Shown here: positions 8,645-18,619 of the stretch, piece by piece
Numbering within the stretch: the first letter of the stretch is position 1
Layout of the letters: every line of letters starts with the position of its first letter
Assembly: GCF_013358405.1 (NCBI RefSeq)
Contig: NZ_CP054836.1
Span: 3,596,001-3,660,000 of the forward strand
From: Oricola thermophila
GTDB taxonomy: Bacteria; Pseudomonadota; Alphaproteobacteria; Rhizobiales; Rhizobiaceae
Length of the DNA stretch: 64,000 nucleotides
Direction of reading: 5' to 3'
Made by a program: the position numbers and the translations under genes
The notes under the pieces: model-generated
What the model was told of the DNA's origin: nothing
Seen by the model: only the letters and a program-made list of their open reading frames with translations
Database searches by the model: none

Positions 8645-11600
8645 TTGGCCATCAAGAAAATCCTCGTAGCCAACCGTTCGGAAATCGCCATCCGCGTATT
8701 TCGCGCGGCCAACGAACTGGGAATCAAGACCGTCGCCATATGGGCGGAGGAGGACAAGTATTCCCTGCATCGGTTCAAGGCCGACGAGAGTTACCAGGTC
8801 GGGCGGGGGCCGCATCTCGATCGCGAGCTCGGACCAATCGAAAGCTATCTCTCGATCGAGGAAGTGCTGCGGGTTGCCCGAATCTCCGGCGCGGACGCGA
8901 TCCATCCGGGATACGGTCTCCTTTCGGAAAGCCCGGAATTCGTCGAGGCCTGCGAAAAGGCCGGGGTGACCTTCATCGGTCCGAAGGCGGAAACGATGCG
9001 GGCGCTCGGCAACAAGGTCGCCGCGCGCAATCTTGCCGTATCCGCCGGGGTTCCGGTCGTGCCCGCCACCAAGCCGCTGCCCGACGACATGGACACGGTG
9101 AAGAAGATGGCTGCCGAAGTCGGCTACCCGGTGATGCTGAAGGCATCCTGGGGCGGCGGCGGGCGCGGCATGCGCGTCATTCGTACCGAGGATGAAATCG
9201 AGCGCGAAGTGCTGGAAGCCAAGCGGGAGGCGCGTGCGGCCTTCGGCAAGGATGAGGTCTATCTCGAAAAGCTCGTCGAGAACGCGCGTCACGTCGAGGT
9301 GCAGATCCTCGGAGATACGCACGGCAATGCCGTTCACCTGTTCGAGCGCGACTGCTCGATCCAGCGACGCAACCAGAAGGTCGTGGAGAGGGCGCCGGCA
9401 CCCTATCTGAACGACGAGCAGCGGGCGGAACTTGCGGAGTACGCGCTGAAGATCGCCAATGCGACCAGCTATATCGGCGCGGGAACGGTCGAGTTCCTGA
9501 TGGATGCCGATACCGGCAGGTTCTACTTCATCGAGGTCAATCCGCGCATCCAGGTCGAGCATACCGTGACCGAGGAGGTCACCGGCATCGACATCGTCAA
9601 GGCGCAGATCCACATCATGGACGGCGCGGCGATCGGCACGCCGGAATCGGGCGTCCCGCGCCAGGAGGACATCCGGCTCAACGGTCACGCCCTGCAGTGC
9701 CGCATCACGACGGAAGATCCCGAGCAGAACTTCATTCCCGACTATGGCCGCATCACCGCCTATCGCGGCGCGACCGGCTTCGGCATCCGACTTGATGGCG
9801 GTACGGCCTATTCGGGCGCGGTGATCACGCGCTTCTACGACCCGCTGCTGGAGAAGGTTACCGCATGGGCGCCGACGCCGGAGGAGGCGATCCGGCGCAT
9901 GGACCGTGCGTTACGCGAGTTCCGCATCCGCGGCGTGGCGACGAACCTGACCTTCCTCGAGGCGATCATCGGGCACGAGAAGTTCCGCAACAATACCTAC
10001 ACCACCAAGTTCATCGACACGACGCCGGAGCTGTTCCAGCAGGTCAAGCGGGCCGACCGGGCGACCAAGCTGCTCACCTATATCGCCGACGTGACCGTGA
10101 ACGGCCATCCGGAGACGAAGGGACGGCCGAAGCCGCCGGCCGAGGCCGCGCCACCGATCGTGCCGTGGCCCGGCATCCCGATTCCCCCGGGCGGAACCAA
10201 GCGCAAGCTCGACGAGCTCGGCCCGGAGGGCTTCGCCCGGTGGCTTCGTGCCGAGAAGCAGGTCTACCTGACCGACACGACCATGCGCGACGGCCACCAG
10301 AGCCTGCTGGCGACGCGCATGCGCACGCACGACATCGTCAGGATCGCCGGATGCTACGCCCGCGTCCTTCCCGAACTGCTGTCGCTGGAATGCTGGGGCG
10401 GCGCGACCTTCGACGTCGCCATGCGGTTCCTGACCGAGGATCCCTGGGAGCGTCTCGCGAAGATCCGCGAACAGGTGCCGAACCTGCTGCTGCAGATGCT
10501 GCTGCGCGGCGCCAACGGCGTCGGCTACACCAACTATCCCGACAACGTGGTGAAGTATTTCGTGCGCCAAGCGGCGGCCGGCGGCATCGACCTGTTCCGG
10601 GTATTCGACTGCCTCAACTGGGTCGACAACATGCGCGTCTCGATGGAGGCGGTCGCCGAGGAGAACAAGATCTGCGAGGCGGCGATCTGCTATACCGGCG
10701 ACATCCTCAACTCGGCGCGGCCGAAATACGATCTCAAGTATTACGTGAACCTCGCCGGCGAGCTGGAAAAGGCCGGCGCCCACATGCTGGCGGTCAAGGA
10801 CATGGCAGGCCTGCTGAAGCCGGAAGCCGCGCGCATCCTGTTCAAGGCGCTGCGCGAGGCGACCGACCTGCCGATCCATTTCCATACCCACGACACGTCG
10901 GGCATCTCGGCGGCGACCGTGCTGGCGGCGGTGGAAAGCGGGGTCGACGCGGTCGACGCGGCGATGGACGCGCTGTCCGGCAACACGTCGCAGCCCTGCC
11001 TCGGCTCGATCGTCGAGGCGCTGCGTGGCACCGAGCGCGATCCGGGCCTGGACGCGGAGTGGATCCGCAAGATTTCCTTCTACTGGGAGGCGGTGCGCAC
11101 CAAGTATGCCGCCTTCGAGAGCGACCTGAAGGGGCCTGCCTCGGAAGTCTATCTCCACGAGATGCCGGGAGGACAGTTCACGAACCTCAAGGAGCAGGCC
11201 CGCTCGCTGGGGCTGGAGACCCGCTGGCACGAGGTGGCGCGGGCCTATCACGACGTCAACATGATGTTCGGCGATATCGTGAAGGTGACGCCCTCGTCCA
11301 AGGTCGTCGGCGACATGGCGCTGATGATGGTCAGCCAGGATCTCGCGGTCGAGGACGTGACCGATCCGGACAAGGACATCGCGTTCCCGGAATCGGTCGT
11401 GGCGATGATGCGCGGCGATCTCGGCCAGCCGCCGGGCGGCTGGCCCGAAGCCATCCAGAAAAAGGTGCTGAAGGGCGAAAAACCCTACACCGAGGTTCCG
11501 GGCTCGCTTCTGCCGCCGGCCGACCTCGACGCCATGCGCAAGGAGATCAAGGAAAAACTCGGGCGGGAACTCTCGGACTTCGAGTTCGCCTCCTACCTGA

Positions 11601-12106
11601 TGTATCCGAAGGTGTTCACCGATTTCGCCCATGCCCAGGCGATGTACGGGCCTGTTTCGTCCCTGCCGACGCCGGTCTATTTCTACGGTCTCGGCCAGGA
11701 GGACGAGGTCTTCGCCGAGATCGAGAAGGGCAAGACGCTTGTCATCCGCTGCCTGGCCGTCGGCGACACGGACGAGAAGGGCATGGTCACCGTGTTCTTC
11801 GAGCTGAACGGCCAGCCGCGCCGCATCAAGGTGCCCGACCGGGCCCATGGCGCAAGCGGCACGGTCGCGCGTCGCAAGGCCGATCCGGCGGACGAGAACC
11901 ATGTCGGCGCGCCGATGCCCGGCGTGATCTCCACGATCGGCGTCTCCGCCGGCCAGGAGGTCAAGGCGGGCGACGTGCTTGTCTCCATCGAGGCAATGAA
12001 GATGGAAACGGCCATCCATGCCGAGCGCGACGGCACGATCGCCGAAGTGGTCGTCAAGGCAGGCGACCAGATCGACGCCAAGGACCTGCTCGTCGTCTAC
12101 GAATAG
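8645..12106 (+). CDS. pyc: Pyruvate carboxylase
   Basis: 1153 residues; a biotin-dependent, ATP-driven enzyme making oxaloacetate from pyruvate and bicarbonate. Domain order is biotin carboxylase (KILVANRSEIAIR, GGGGRGMR, the ERDCSIQRRNQKVVE loop), carboxyltransferase (LTDTTMRDGHQSLLATRMRT) and C-terminal biotinyl domain (EAMKM). I chose TTG 8645 (MAIKKIL) over ATG 8591. From TTG 8645 the active-site lysine of VKDMAG is K718 and the biotinyl lysine is K1119, exactly the numbers of the R. etli enzyme. The ribosome-binding site is weak for both starts. The gene stands alone, closed by a strong hairpin, and is probably the main anaplerotic enzyme. Confidence 0.96.
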   Translation: MAIKKILVANRSEIAIRVFRAANELGIKTVAIWAEEDKYSLHRFKADESYQVGRGPHLDRELGPIESYLSIEEVLRVARISGADAIHPGYGLLSESPEFVEACEKAGVTFIGPKAETMRALGNKVAARNLAVSAGVPVVPATKPLPDDMDTVKKMAAEVGYPVMLKASWGGGGRGMRVIRTEDEIEREVLEAKREARAAFGKDEVYLEKLVENARHVEVQILGDTHGNAVHLFERDCSIQRRNQKVVERAPAPYLNDEQRAELAEYALKIANATSYIGAGTVEFLMDADTGRFYFIEVNPRIQVEHTVTEEVTGIDIVKAQIHIMDGAAIGTPESGVPRQEDIRLNGHALQCRITTEDPEQNFIPDYGRITAYRGATGFGIRLDGGTAYSGAVITRFYDPLLEKVTAWAPTPEEAIRRMDRALREFRIRGVATNLTFLEAIIGHEKFRNNTYTTKFIDTTPELFQQVKRADRATKLLTYIADVTVNGHPETKGRPKPPAEAAPPIVPWPGIPIPPGGTKRKLDELGPEGFARWLRAEKQVYLTDTTMRDGHQSLLATRMRTHDIVRIAGCYARVLPELLSLECWGGATFDVAMRFLTEDPWERLAKIREQVPNLLLQMLLRGANGVGYTNYPDNVVKYFVRQAAAGGIDLFRVFDCLNWVDNMRVSMEAVAEENKICEAAICYTGDILNSARPKYDLKYYVNLAGELEKAGAHMLAVKDMAGLLKPEAARILFKALREATDLPIHFHTHDTSGISAATVLAAVESGVDAVDAAMDALSGNTSQPCLGSIVEALRGTERDPGLDAEWIRKISFYWEAVRTKYAAFESDLKGPASEVYLHEMPGGQFTNLKEQARSLGLETRWHEVARAYHDVNMMFGDIVKVTPSSKVVGDMALMMVSQDLAVEDVTDPDKDIAFPESVVAMMRGDLGQPPGGWPEAIQKKVLKGEKPYTEVPGSLLPPADLDAMRKEIKEKLGRELSDFEFASYLMYPKVFTDFAHAQAMYGPVSSLPTPVYFYGLGQEDEVFAEIEKGKTLVIRCLAVGDTDEKGMVTVFFELNGQPRRIKVPDRAHGASGTVARRKADPADENHVGAPMPGVISTIGVSAGQEVKAGDVLVSIEAMKMETAIHAERDGTIAEVVVKAGDQIDAKDLLVVYE

Positions 12107-12111
12107 ACGTC

Positions 12112-12143
12112 GGTTCACGCCGCGCCCGCGCGCGGCGTGAACC
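12112..12143 (+). terminator. Strong hairpin after pyc (terminator-like, no T-run)
   Basis: GGTTCACGCCGCG (12112-12124) is perfectly complementary to CGCGGCGTGAACC (12131-12143); the stem can gain one more pair. It begins six bases after the pyc stop codon. A T-tract does not follow, so it may act as a 3'-end stabiliser or a Rho-assisted terminator and not as a classical intrinsic terminator. Confidence 0.55.
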
Positions 12144-12241
12144 CGTGAAGGGGCGCCTTCGGCTACCGGCCGGAGACCCGGTTTTCATGCGTCGAAAGAC
12201 GCGATCGCGCGACCTGATCCAATCGATTCAAGGGTTTTTCG

Positions 12242-13459
12242 ATGACCGCTGTCGATACATCGATGCAGCCCCGGCCCGGGCCGGCGGACGCCATCCGTCT
12301 CCGGTCCGCGCGACGGGCGGTTTCGGCGGCCTTCTTTGCCAATGGCTTCACGGTCGGGCACTGGGCGCCGAAGATCCCGGTCATGGTCGAGCGGCTCGGC
12401 GTCAGCCAGCCGACGCTCGGCAAGATGATCATCCTGTTCGGCGTCGGCGCCCTGCTGGCGCTGATCGCCGGCGCCTGGGCGACGACGCGGTTCGGATCGC
12501 GCGGCGTCCTGAGATGGACGTCGCTGCTGCTCGTGCCTTCGCTGGTGATGCTGACCATGGCGCCGACGGCGGCAACCGCCGCCATCACCATGCTCTGGCT
12601 CGGCATGTTCCTCGGCGCGATGGACAACGCGATGAACGCCAATGGCGTGGTCGTGGAGACGATTCTCAAGAAACCGGTCATGTCCTCCTATCACGGGTTC
12701 TGGTCGCTGGGCGGCGTCGTCGGCGGCCTGACCGGCGGCGCCCTGATCTCCTGGCTCGGCGAAATGGGGCATGCCGTCACGGTTTCCATCGTCACGCTCG
12801 TTGTGGTGCTCGCGGCATGGCCGCGCTATCTCGACGATCCGCAGCTCGCCAATCCTTCGGGTGGCGAGGCACCGAAAGCGGGCCGCTTCGCCGACCTGCC
12901 GCGCGGGCCGGGCATCTACATCCTGGGCTCGGTCACACTGCTGGCCTTTGCGCCGGAGGGGACGGTTGTCGACTGGAGCGCCCTCTACCTGAAGGACGAG
13001 CAGGGCGCGCCCGTACTCGTCAGCGGCTATGCCTTCGCGGCGTTTTCCTCGACCATGGCGCTGATGCGGTTCATGGGTGACGGGCTGCGCGCCCGTCTCG
13101 GTGACCGGATGACCTATGTCTGCGGCGCGGCGGTGGCTGCGGCCGGGCTTGTCATTGCCGGTCTGTCGACACACTTCGTCGTCGCCTGTGCCGGCTTCTT
13201 CGTCAGCGGCCTCGGCATGGCCAACATGGTGCCGGTGCTGTTCTCGTCGGGCGGACGCTATCCCGGCGTGAAGCCGGCGGTCGGGATCGCGGTCATCACC
13301 GTGTTCGGTTATGGCGGGCTCCTGTTCGTGCCGGCACTGGTCGGCGAACTGGCCGAGCGGTTCTCGCTGGCGGCGGTGTTCACCGGGTGGGGCGTGATCC
13401 TGTTCGCTCTTTCATGGCTGGGCTTCATCCTGCCCGGTCTTTCGGGACGGTCCCGCTGA
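12242..13459 (+). CDS. MFS transporter
   Basis: 405 residues with twelve hydrophobic segments, the typical major-facilitator layout, starting FANGFTVGHWAPKIPVMVERLGVSQPTLGKMII. This N-terminal pattern resembles the YbjJ/fucose-permease-like group whose substrates are mostly unknown. The mid-protein segment YHGFWSLGGVVGGLTGG is also seen in this group. ATG 12242 follows a short T-rich stretch. The 3' end overlaps the converging LysR gene by 35 bases, so the two transcripts are antisense at their tails. Substrate and direction of transport cannot be inferred. Confidence 0.85.
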   Translation: MTAVDTSMQPRPGPADAIRLRSARRAVSAAFFANGFTVGHWAPKIPVMVERLGVSQPTLGKMIILFGVGALLALIAGAWATTRFGSRGVLRWTSLLLVPSLVMLTMAPTAATAAITMLWLGMFLGAMDNAMNANGVVVETILKKPVMSSYHGFWSLGGVVGGLTGGALISWLGEMGHAVTVSIVTLVVVLAAWPRYLDDPQLANPSGGEAPKAGRFADLPRGPGIYILGSVTLLAFAPEGTVVDWSALYLKDEQGAPVLVSGYAFAAFSSTMALMRFMGDGLRARLGDRMTYVCGAAVAAAGLVIAGLSTHFVVACAGFFVSGLGMANMVPVLFSSGGRYPGVKPAVGIAVITVFGYGGLLFVPALVGELAERFSLAAVFTGWGVILFALSWLGFILPGLSGRSR

Positions 13460-14345
13460 GCGGAAGCGCCCGGAGCCTTTCGGCGAGAAAATCGTAGACG
13501 CGGCGAACCCTGGCGCTGTGGCGCAATTCGCGATGCGAGCACAGCCAGAACGGCAGCGGCTCGATGTCCAGGCTCGGCACGACCCTGACCAGATCCGGCG
13601 ATTTCGCCGCAATGTAAACCGATCCGAAGCCGATACCGGCGCCCGCCCTGACCAGATCCCAGTAGACGAGTTGGTTATCGGTGCGGAAAGGAAACTGCGA
13701 GCGGTCATACGGGATTCCGAGGCGCGCCATGCCGCGTTCGATCAGGTCGCTGCGGTCGTTGCCGACAAGGCAGTGCGAGTAGAGTTCCTCGAGTGTCTTT
13801 GGCGTGCCGTGCCTTTCCAGGTAGTCACGATGCGCGAAGGCCCCCATCGCCAGCTCGTTGACCTTGCGGGCGACCAGGTCATTCTGCACGGGGCGCACCA
13901 TGCGCACGGCAATGTCGGCGTCGCGGGCGAGAAGGTTCTCGACCGAGTCGGACGCGACAAGCTCGATCTCCAGCGCCGGTTCGGCCTCGCGGAGAGCGAC
14001 AAGGATGTCTGGCAGGATATGGCTGGACACGATTTCCGAGGCGGTGATGCGGATCGTGCCCGCGATGGTATTGTCTCGTCCGGCCACAGTCATCGCGAAG
14101 GCATCGGCGCCGGTTTGCATGGCGCGTGCCTTCTCGGCCAGGGCCAGTGCATTTTGCGTCGGGGTCATGCCGGAACGCCCGCGCTCGAACAGCAGCAATC
14201 CGGTGAGCGCTTCCAGTTCATCGATGTGACGGCCCAGGGTCGGTTGCGAGGTTCCCGTCGCCTTTGCGGCTGCGGACAGTGTCCCCGCGTCCAGGACGGC
14301 CAGAAAGCTCTTGATCAGGTTCCAGTCAAAGTGCCGCTCATCCAT
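13425..14345 (-). CDS. LysR family transcriptional regulator
   Basis: 306 residues. The N-terminal helix-turn-helix is clear (FDWNLIKSFLAVLDAGTLSAAAKATGTSQPTLGRHIDELE), followed by a substrate-binding domain starting around residue 92 (GTIRITASEIVSSHILPDIL). It is divergently transcribed from the NAD-binding epimerase-like gene at 14440. LysR regulators normally control their divergent neighbour, so that gene is the probable target. Its start codon lies inside a 12-bp palindrome, a plausible autoregulatory site. The 3' end overlaps the MFS gene. Confidence 0.92.
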   Translation of the reverse strand: MDERHFDWNLIKSFLAVLDAGTLSAAAKATGTSQPTLGRHIDELEALTGLLLFERGRSGMTPTQNALALAEKARAMQTGADAFAMTVAGRDNTIAGTIRITASEIVSSHILPDILVALREAEPALEIELVASDSVENLLARDADIAVRMVRPVQNDLVARKVNELAMGAFAHRDYLERHGTPKTLEELYSHCLVGNDRSDLIERGMARLGIPYDRSQFPFRTDNQLVYWDLVRAGAGIGFGSVYIAAKSPDLVRVVPSLDIEPLPFWLCSHRELRHSARVRRVYDFLAERLRALPLSGTVPKDRAG

Positions 14346-14354
14346 TCATGAATG
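14343..14354. promoter_or_regulatory. 12-bp palindrome in the divergent LysR/epimerase promoter
   Basis: CATTCATGAATG is a perfect palindrome overlapping the LysR start codon. Related half-sites (GAATGAAT, and GATGAATT near 14393) occur in the same AT-rich 94-base gap. LysR proteins bind interrupted dyads of the T-N11-A type, so the cluster is a reasonable operator candidate for the divergent pair. Confidence 0.45.
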
Positions 14355-14439
14355 AATAGCATACATAGAACTTATTGTATATCCATCCACTGATGAATTT
14401 TGTAGTTTGGCGGCATCGCACAAATCAAGGAGAAGACTC

Positions 14440-15417
14440 ATGGCTACGGTGGCAATTCTCGGGGCAGCCGGGCATATCGGCGATGCGGCGGCCCGCGCAT
14501 TCCTGGCATCCGGCTGGCGGGTGAAGGGCGTTGCGCGCGGGGCAAGGGTCGCGACGCTTGCCAGGGGCGTCGAGCCGGTCGAGGCGGATGCATTCGACCG
14601 CGAGGCGCTGGTCGCGGCTTGCAGGGGCGCGGACGTGATCGTGCACGCCCTGAACCCCGCCTATGACAAGTGGAGCGGCACCGTCCTGCCGCTTGCGCAG
14701 AACGTGCTGGCGGCCGCGGAGGCGACCGGTGCGACGGTGATGATCCCGGGGAATGTCTACAACTACGGAACGACCGTCGGTCCCGACATGAAGGAAGGCG
14801 ATCCGTTCAACGGCGATATCGAGAAAGGTCGTCTCAGGATCGAGATGGAAGGGCTGTTCGAACGCGCGGCACGTGAAAGCGGTGTGCGGACTGTCGTCAT
14901 TCGCGCCGGGGATTTCTTCGGCGGACGGCGTGCCGGAACATGGCTCGACCTGATGATCCTGAAAAATCTCAAGAAGGATCGATTTGCATGGCCCGGGCCA
15001 TGGCGGACCATGCATGCCTTCGCCTATTTGCCCGATCTCGCCGAAACCTTCGTGCGGCTCGCCGAAAGGCGCGAAGAACTCGAACCCTTCGCGTCGCTGC
15101 ACTTCCGCGGCCATGCCGTGACCGGCGAGGAGATGCACGCCGCAGCCGAAAAGGCGGCGGGGCGTCCGCTGAAACGCGCTGACGTGCCGTGGATGCTGCT
15201 TCGCGTGGCCGGCCTGTTCAACGGCGTGATACGCGAGGTGGTGAAGATGTCCTATCTGTGGAGGGCGCAGCATTCGCTGGACAATGCCCGGCTCGAAACC
15301 CTGATCGGGCCCGAGCCGAACCGCCCGCTGGAGGTCGCGCTGGCGGAAGCGATTTTCGACCTGGGGCTCGATCACGGGCCTGCGCGGGGGGATCTGCCGA
15401 TGCACGCCGCCGCATGA
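14440..15417 (+). CDS. NAD-dependent epimerase/dehydratase family protein (extended/atypical SDR)
   Basis: 325 residues. ATG 14440 has AAGGAG six bases upstream. The N-terminal Rossmann motif VAILGAAGHIG (residues 4-14) is followed by VIVHALNPAYDKW, and then GNVYNYGTTVG, which takes the place of the active-site YxxxK region of extended SDRs. Proteins of this group bind NAD(P) and act on sugar nucleotides or other carbonyl compounds, and some are regulatory. The divergent LysR gene suggests inducible expression by a small molecule. No pathway partner is adjacent, so the reaction is unknown. Confidence 0.82.
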   Translation: MATVAILGAAGHIGDAAARAFLASGWRVKGVARGARVATLARGVEPVEADAFDREALVAACRGADVIVHALNPAYDKWSGTVLPLAQNVLAAAEATGATVMIPGNVYNYGTTVGPDMKEGDPFNGDIEKGRLRIEMEGLFERAARESGVRTVVIRAGDFFGGRRAGTWLDLMILKNLKKDRFAWPGPWRTMHAFAYLPDLAETFVRLAERREELEPFASLHFRGHAVTGEEMHAAAEKAAGRPLKRADVPWMLLRVAGLFNGVIREVVKMSYLWRAQHSLDNARLETLIGPEPNRPLEVALAEAIFDLGLDHGPARGDLPMHAAA

Positions 15418-15469
15418 CGGCAATGAACGGCCCGGCATCCGGCTGCCGGGTCCGTCTTCCCGATCCGGG

Positions 15470-16009
15470 CTACCAGGTCCGGCGGGGACCGATGTCGATG
15501 TGATAGAATCCGGACTTGTAGCGCTTGTAGCCGCCGACTTCCTTCTGTTTCCGCAGGAAGGAAAGCAGCCCCTTGGTGCCGGCATGGACGCGGAAATCGA
15601 CCGCGGCGCATTTCAGGTGCCAGGATCGCTTCCTGCCGCCGACCCGGCGATTGTGCTTCGGGCTGCGATAGGTCGAATTGACGGTGACGGGGCCGTATTT
15701 TTCGGCGACACGCTTCAGCACCACCTTCAGCCGTTCGGGAACGCATTTCGACGGTGCGTTGTAATGAATGCGGTTCGCCTTCGGAAGGGCGGCGAGCTGC
15801 AGCTCGTTCATGGAGTCGAAGGGAGACGGCTCGATGACAAGGTGGGCGTGATCCTCGTCGGTATCGAACACGGCGATCCGATGCCAGGGATTGCCGCCGT
15901 TGAGCAGGGTTTGCGGGAAAGCCGGTTGCGCCATGGCGACGACCGAAAGAAGCGCGACCGGCAGCGCGCGCCGAAACGGGCGCCGGGAAGCGGAGGAGTA
16001 CATATGCAA
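15470..16009 (-). CDS. Exported peptidase M15-type protein (YcbK/D-Ala-D-Ala carboxypeptidase-like)
   Basis: 179 residues. An N-terminal signal peptide is visible (SRRPFRRALPVALLSVVAMAQPAFPQ). The C-terminal half carries the M15A pattern: STYRSPKHNRRVGG, then SWHLKCAAVDFRV, then GFYHIDIGPRRTW, supplying the histidine-aspartate-histidine zinc ligands. Such proteins cleave or bind peptidoglycan peptide bridges in the periplasm. Two in-frame ATGs two codons apart (16009 and 16003) make the exact start uncertain. It is a single-gene unit, convergent with the epimerase gene and divergent from acs. Confidence 0.82.
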   Translation of the reverse strand: MHMYSSASRRPFRRALPVALLSVVAMAQPAFPQTLLNGGNPWHRIAVFDTDEDHAHLVIEPSPFDSMNELQLAALPKANRIHYNAPSKCVPERLKVVLKRVAEKYGPVTVNSTYRSPKHNRRVGGRKRSWHLKCAAVDFRVHAGTKGLLSFLRKQKEVGGYKRYKSGFYHIDIGPRRTW

Positions 16010-16328
16010 AATCCTGTTTCATGCGCCCGCTGATGCGGGCATGTCATGACCGGACCGGCCTCCTCCCCCGCCGGTCCGCGGTTCGGGCGCCGCCAATAGC
16101 TTGGTCCGGTTGCGGTGCACAAATCACGCTTTGAATCGGATTGTTACAGGAATGCCGGTCGAAATGCCGCGGATTGAAACGGAATTCGTCAAGGAAAGGA
16201 AGCCGTTGGTCTAATTTACGGCTGGACACACATCGGTATAAACCGCACAGATTGCGGACCGCAGCATCGGGGAGGACTACCGTGTCTGGCCTTGATGACC
16301 GAATTGCAAGCACTCGGGGAGGTTGTGA

Positions 16329-18278
<1,950 letters not shown>

Positions 18279-18304
18279 CGGCGCGCGACGGCGACCTCGA
18301 ATTC

Positions 18305-18328
18305 ACGGGGGCCACGGCCCCCGTTTTT
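18305..18328 (+). terminator. Intrinsic terminator of acs
   Basis: ACGGGGG (18305-18311) pairs with CCCCCGT (18318-18324) across a 6-base loop and runs into TTTTT. The position, 27 bases after the acs stop, makes it the likely acs terminator. Confidence 0.85.
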
Positions 18329-18423
18329 CGTTGCCGGCAACATTTCTCGCGGCGCGGCCTTGGCAAGCGGCCGCCCCTGCCTCACACTGCCCCGGTGTTG
18401 AACAAGCGAAAGGAGGTGATCCG

Positions 18424-18489
18424 ATGTCGAGTGGTTCCAAGGCAACGGGACGGTTCATGCGGGTCGCACTCCGTCGGAGCAGCCTCTGA
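18424..18489 (+). CDS. Putative 21-residue small protein or RNA element with a perfect anti-SD complement
   Basis: ATG 18424 opens a 21-codon frame (MSSGSKATGRFMRVALRRSSL). It is preceded by AAAGGAGGTGATCC at 18409-18422, a 14-base exact complement of the 3' end of 16S rRNA, with the AGGAGG core seven bases from the ATG. The unit lies between the acs terminator and a second intrinsic terminator at 18567, so it looks like an independent short transcript of about 200 bases. The peptide is basic (four arginines, one lysine) and matches no family I recognise. An overlapping 48-codon frame from TTG 18398 (MNKRKEVIRCR...) uses the SD-like bases as codons. Whether the product is a peptide, a leader or an RNA that interacts with ribosomes is open. 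Confidence 0.45.
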   Translation: MSSGSKATGRFMRVALRRSSL

Positions 18490-18566
18490 CGGCGGGAGAC
18501 GAAACGCGAGGCCGGAAGGGCGGCTTGCCGCCATGGTCCAGTGACCGTCCGGTTCCCGGAATTGCG

Positions 18567-18593
18567 AAGGCCGCCCCGAGGGGCGGCCTTTTT
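18567..18593 (+). terminator. Intrinsic terminator closing the small transcript
   Basis: AAGGCCGCCCC (18567-18577) and GGGGCGGCCTT (18580-18590) form an 11-bp perfect stem followed by TTTTT on the + strand. On the minus strand there is no T-run, so it serves the small + strand unit and not the converging tadG gene. Confidence 0.88.
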
Positions 18594-18619
18594 CATGCCG
18601 GTCGGATTTCGCGGATGCG

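Noticed and set aside
9911..12118. 735-codon open frame on the - strand opposite pyc
   Set aside because: It is the complement of the carboxyltransferase and biotinyl region of pyc with no recognisable motif.
12112..12143. Classical Rho-independent terminator for pyc
   Set aside because: The stem is strong, but no T-tract follows. It was kept only as a terminator-like hairpin.
9865..13080. 1071-codon open frame on the + strand overlapping pyc
   Set aside because: It runs in another frame through the end of pyc and into the MFS gene, with low-complexity Arg/Gly/Pro composition typical of frame-shifted high-GC coding DNA. The pyc frame has full domain structure.
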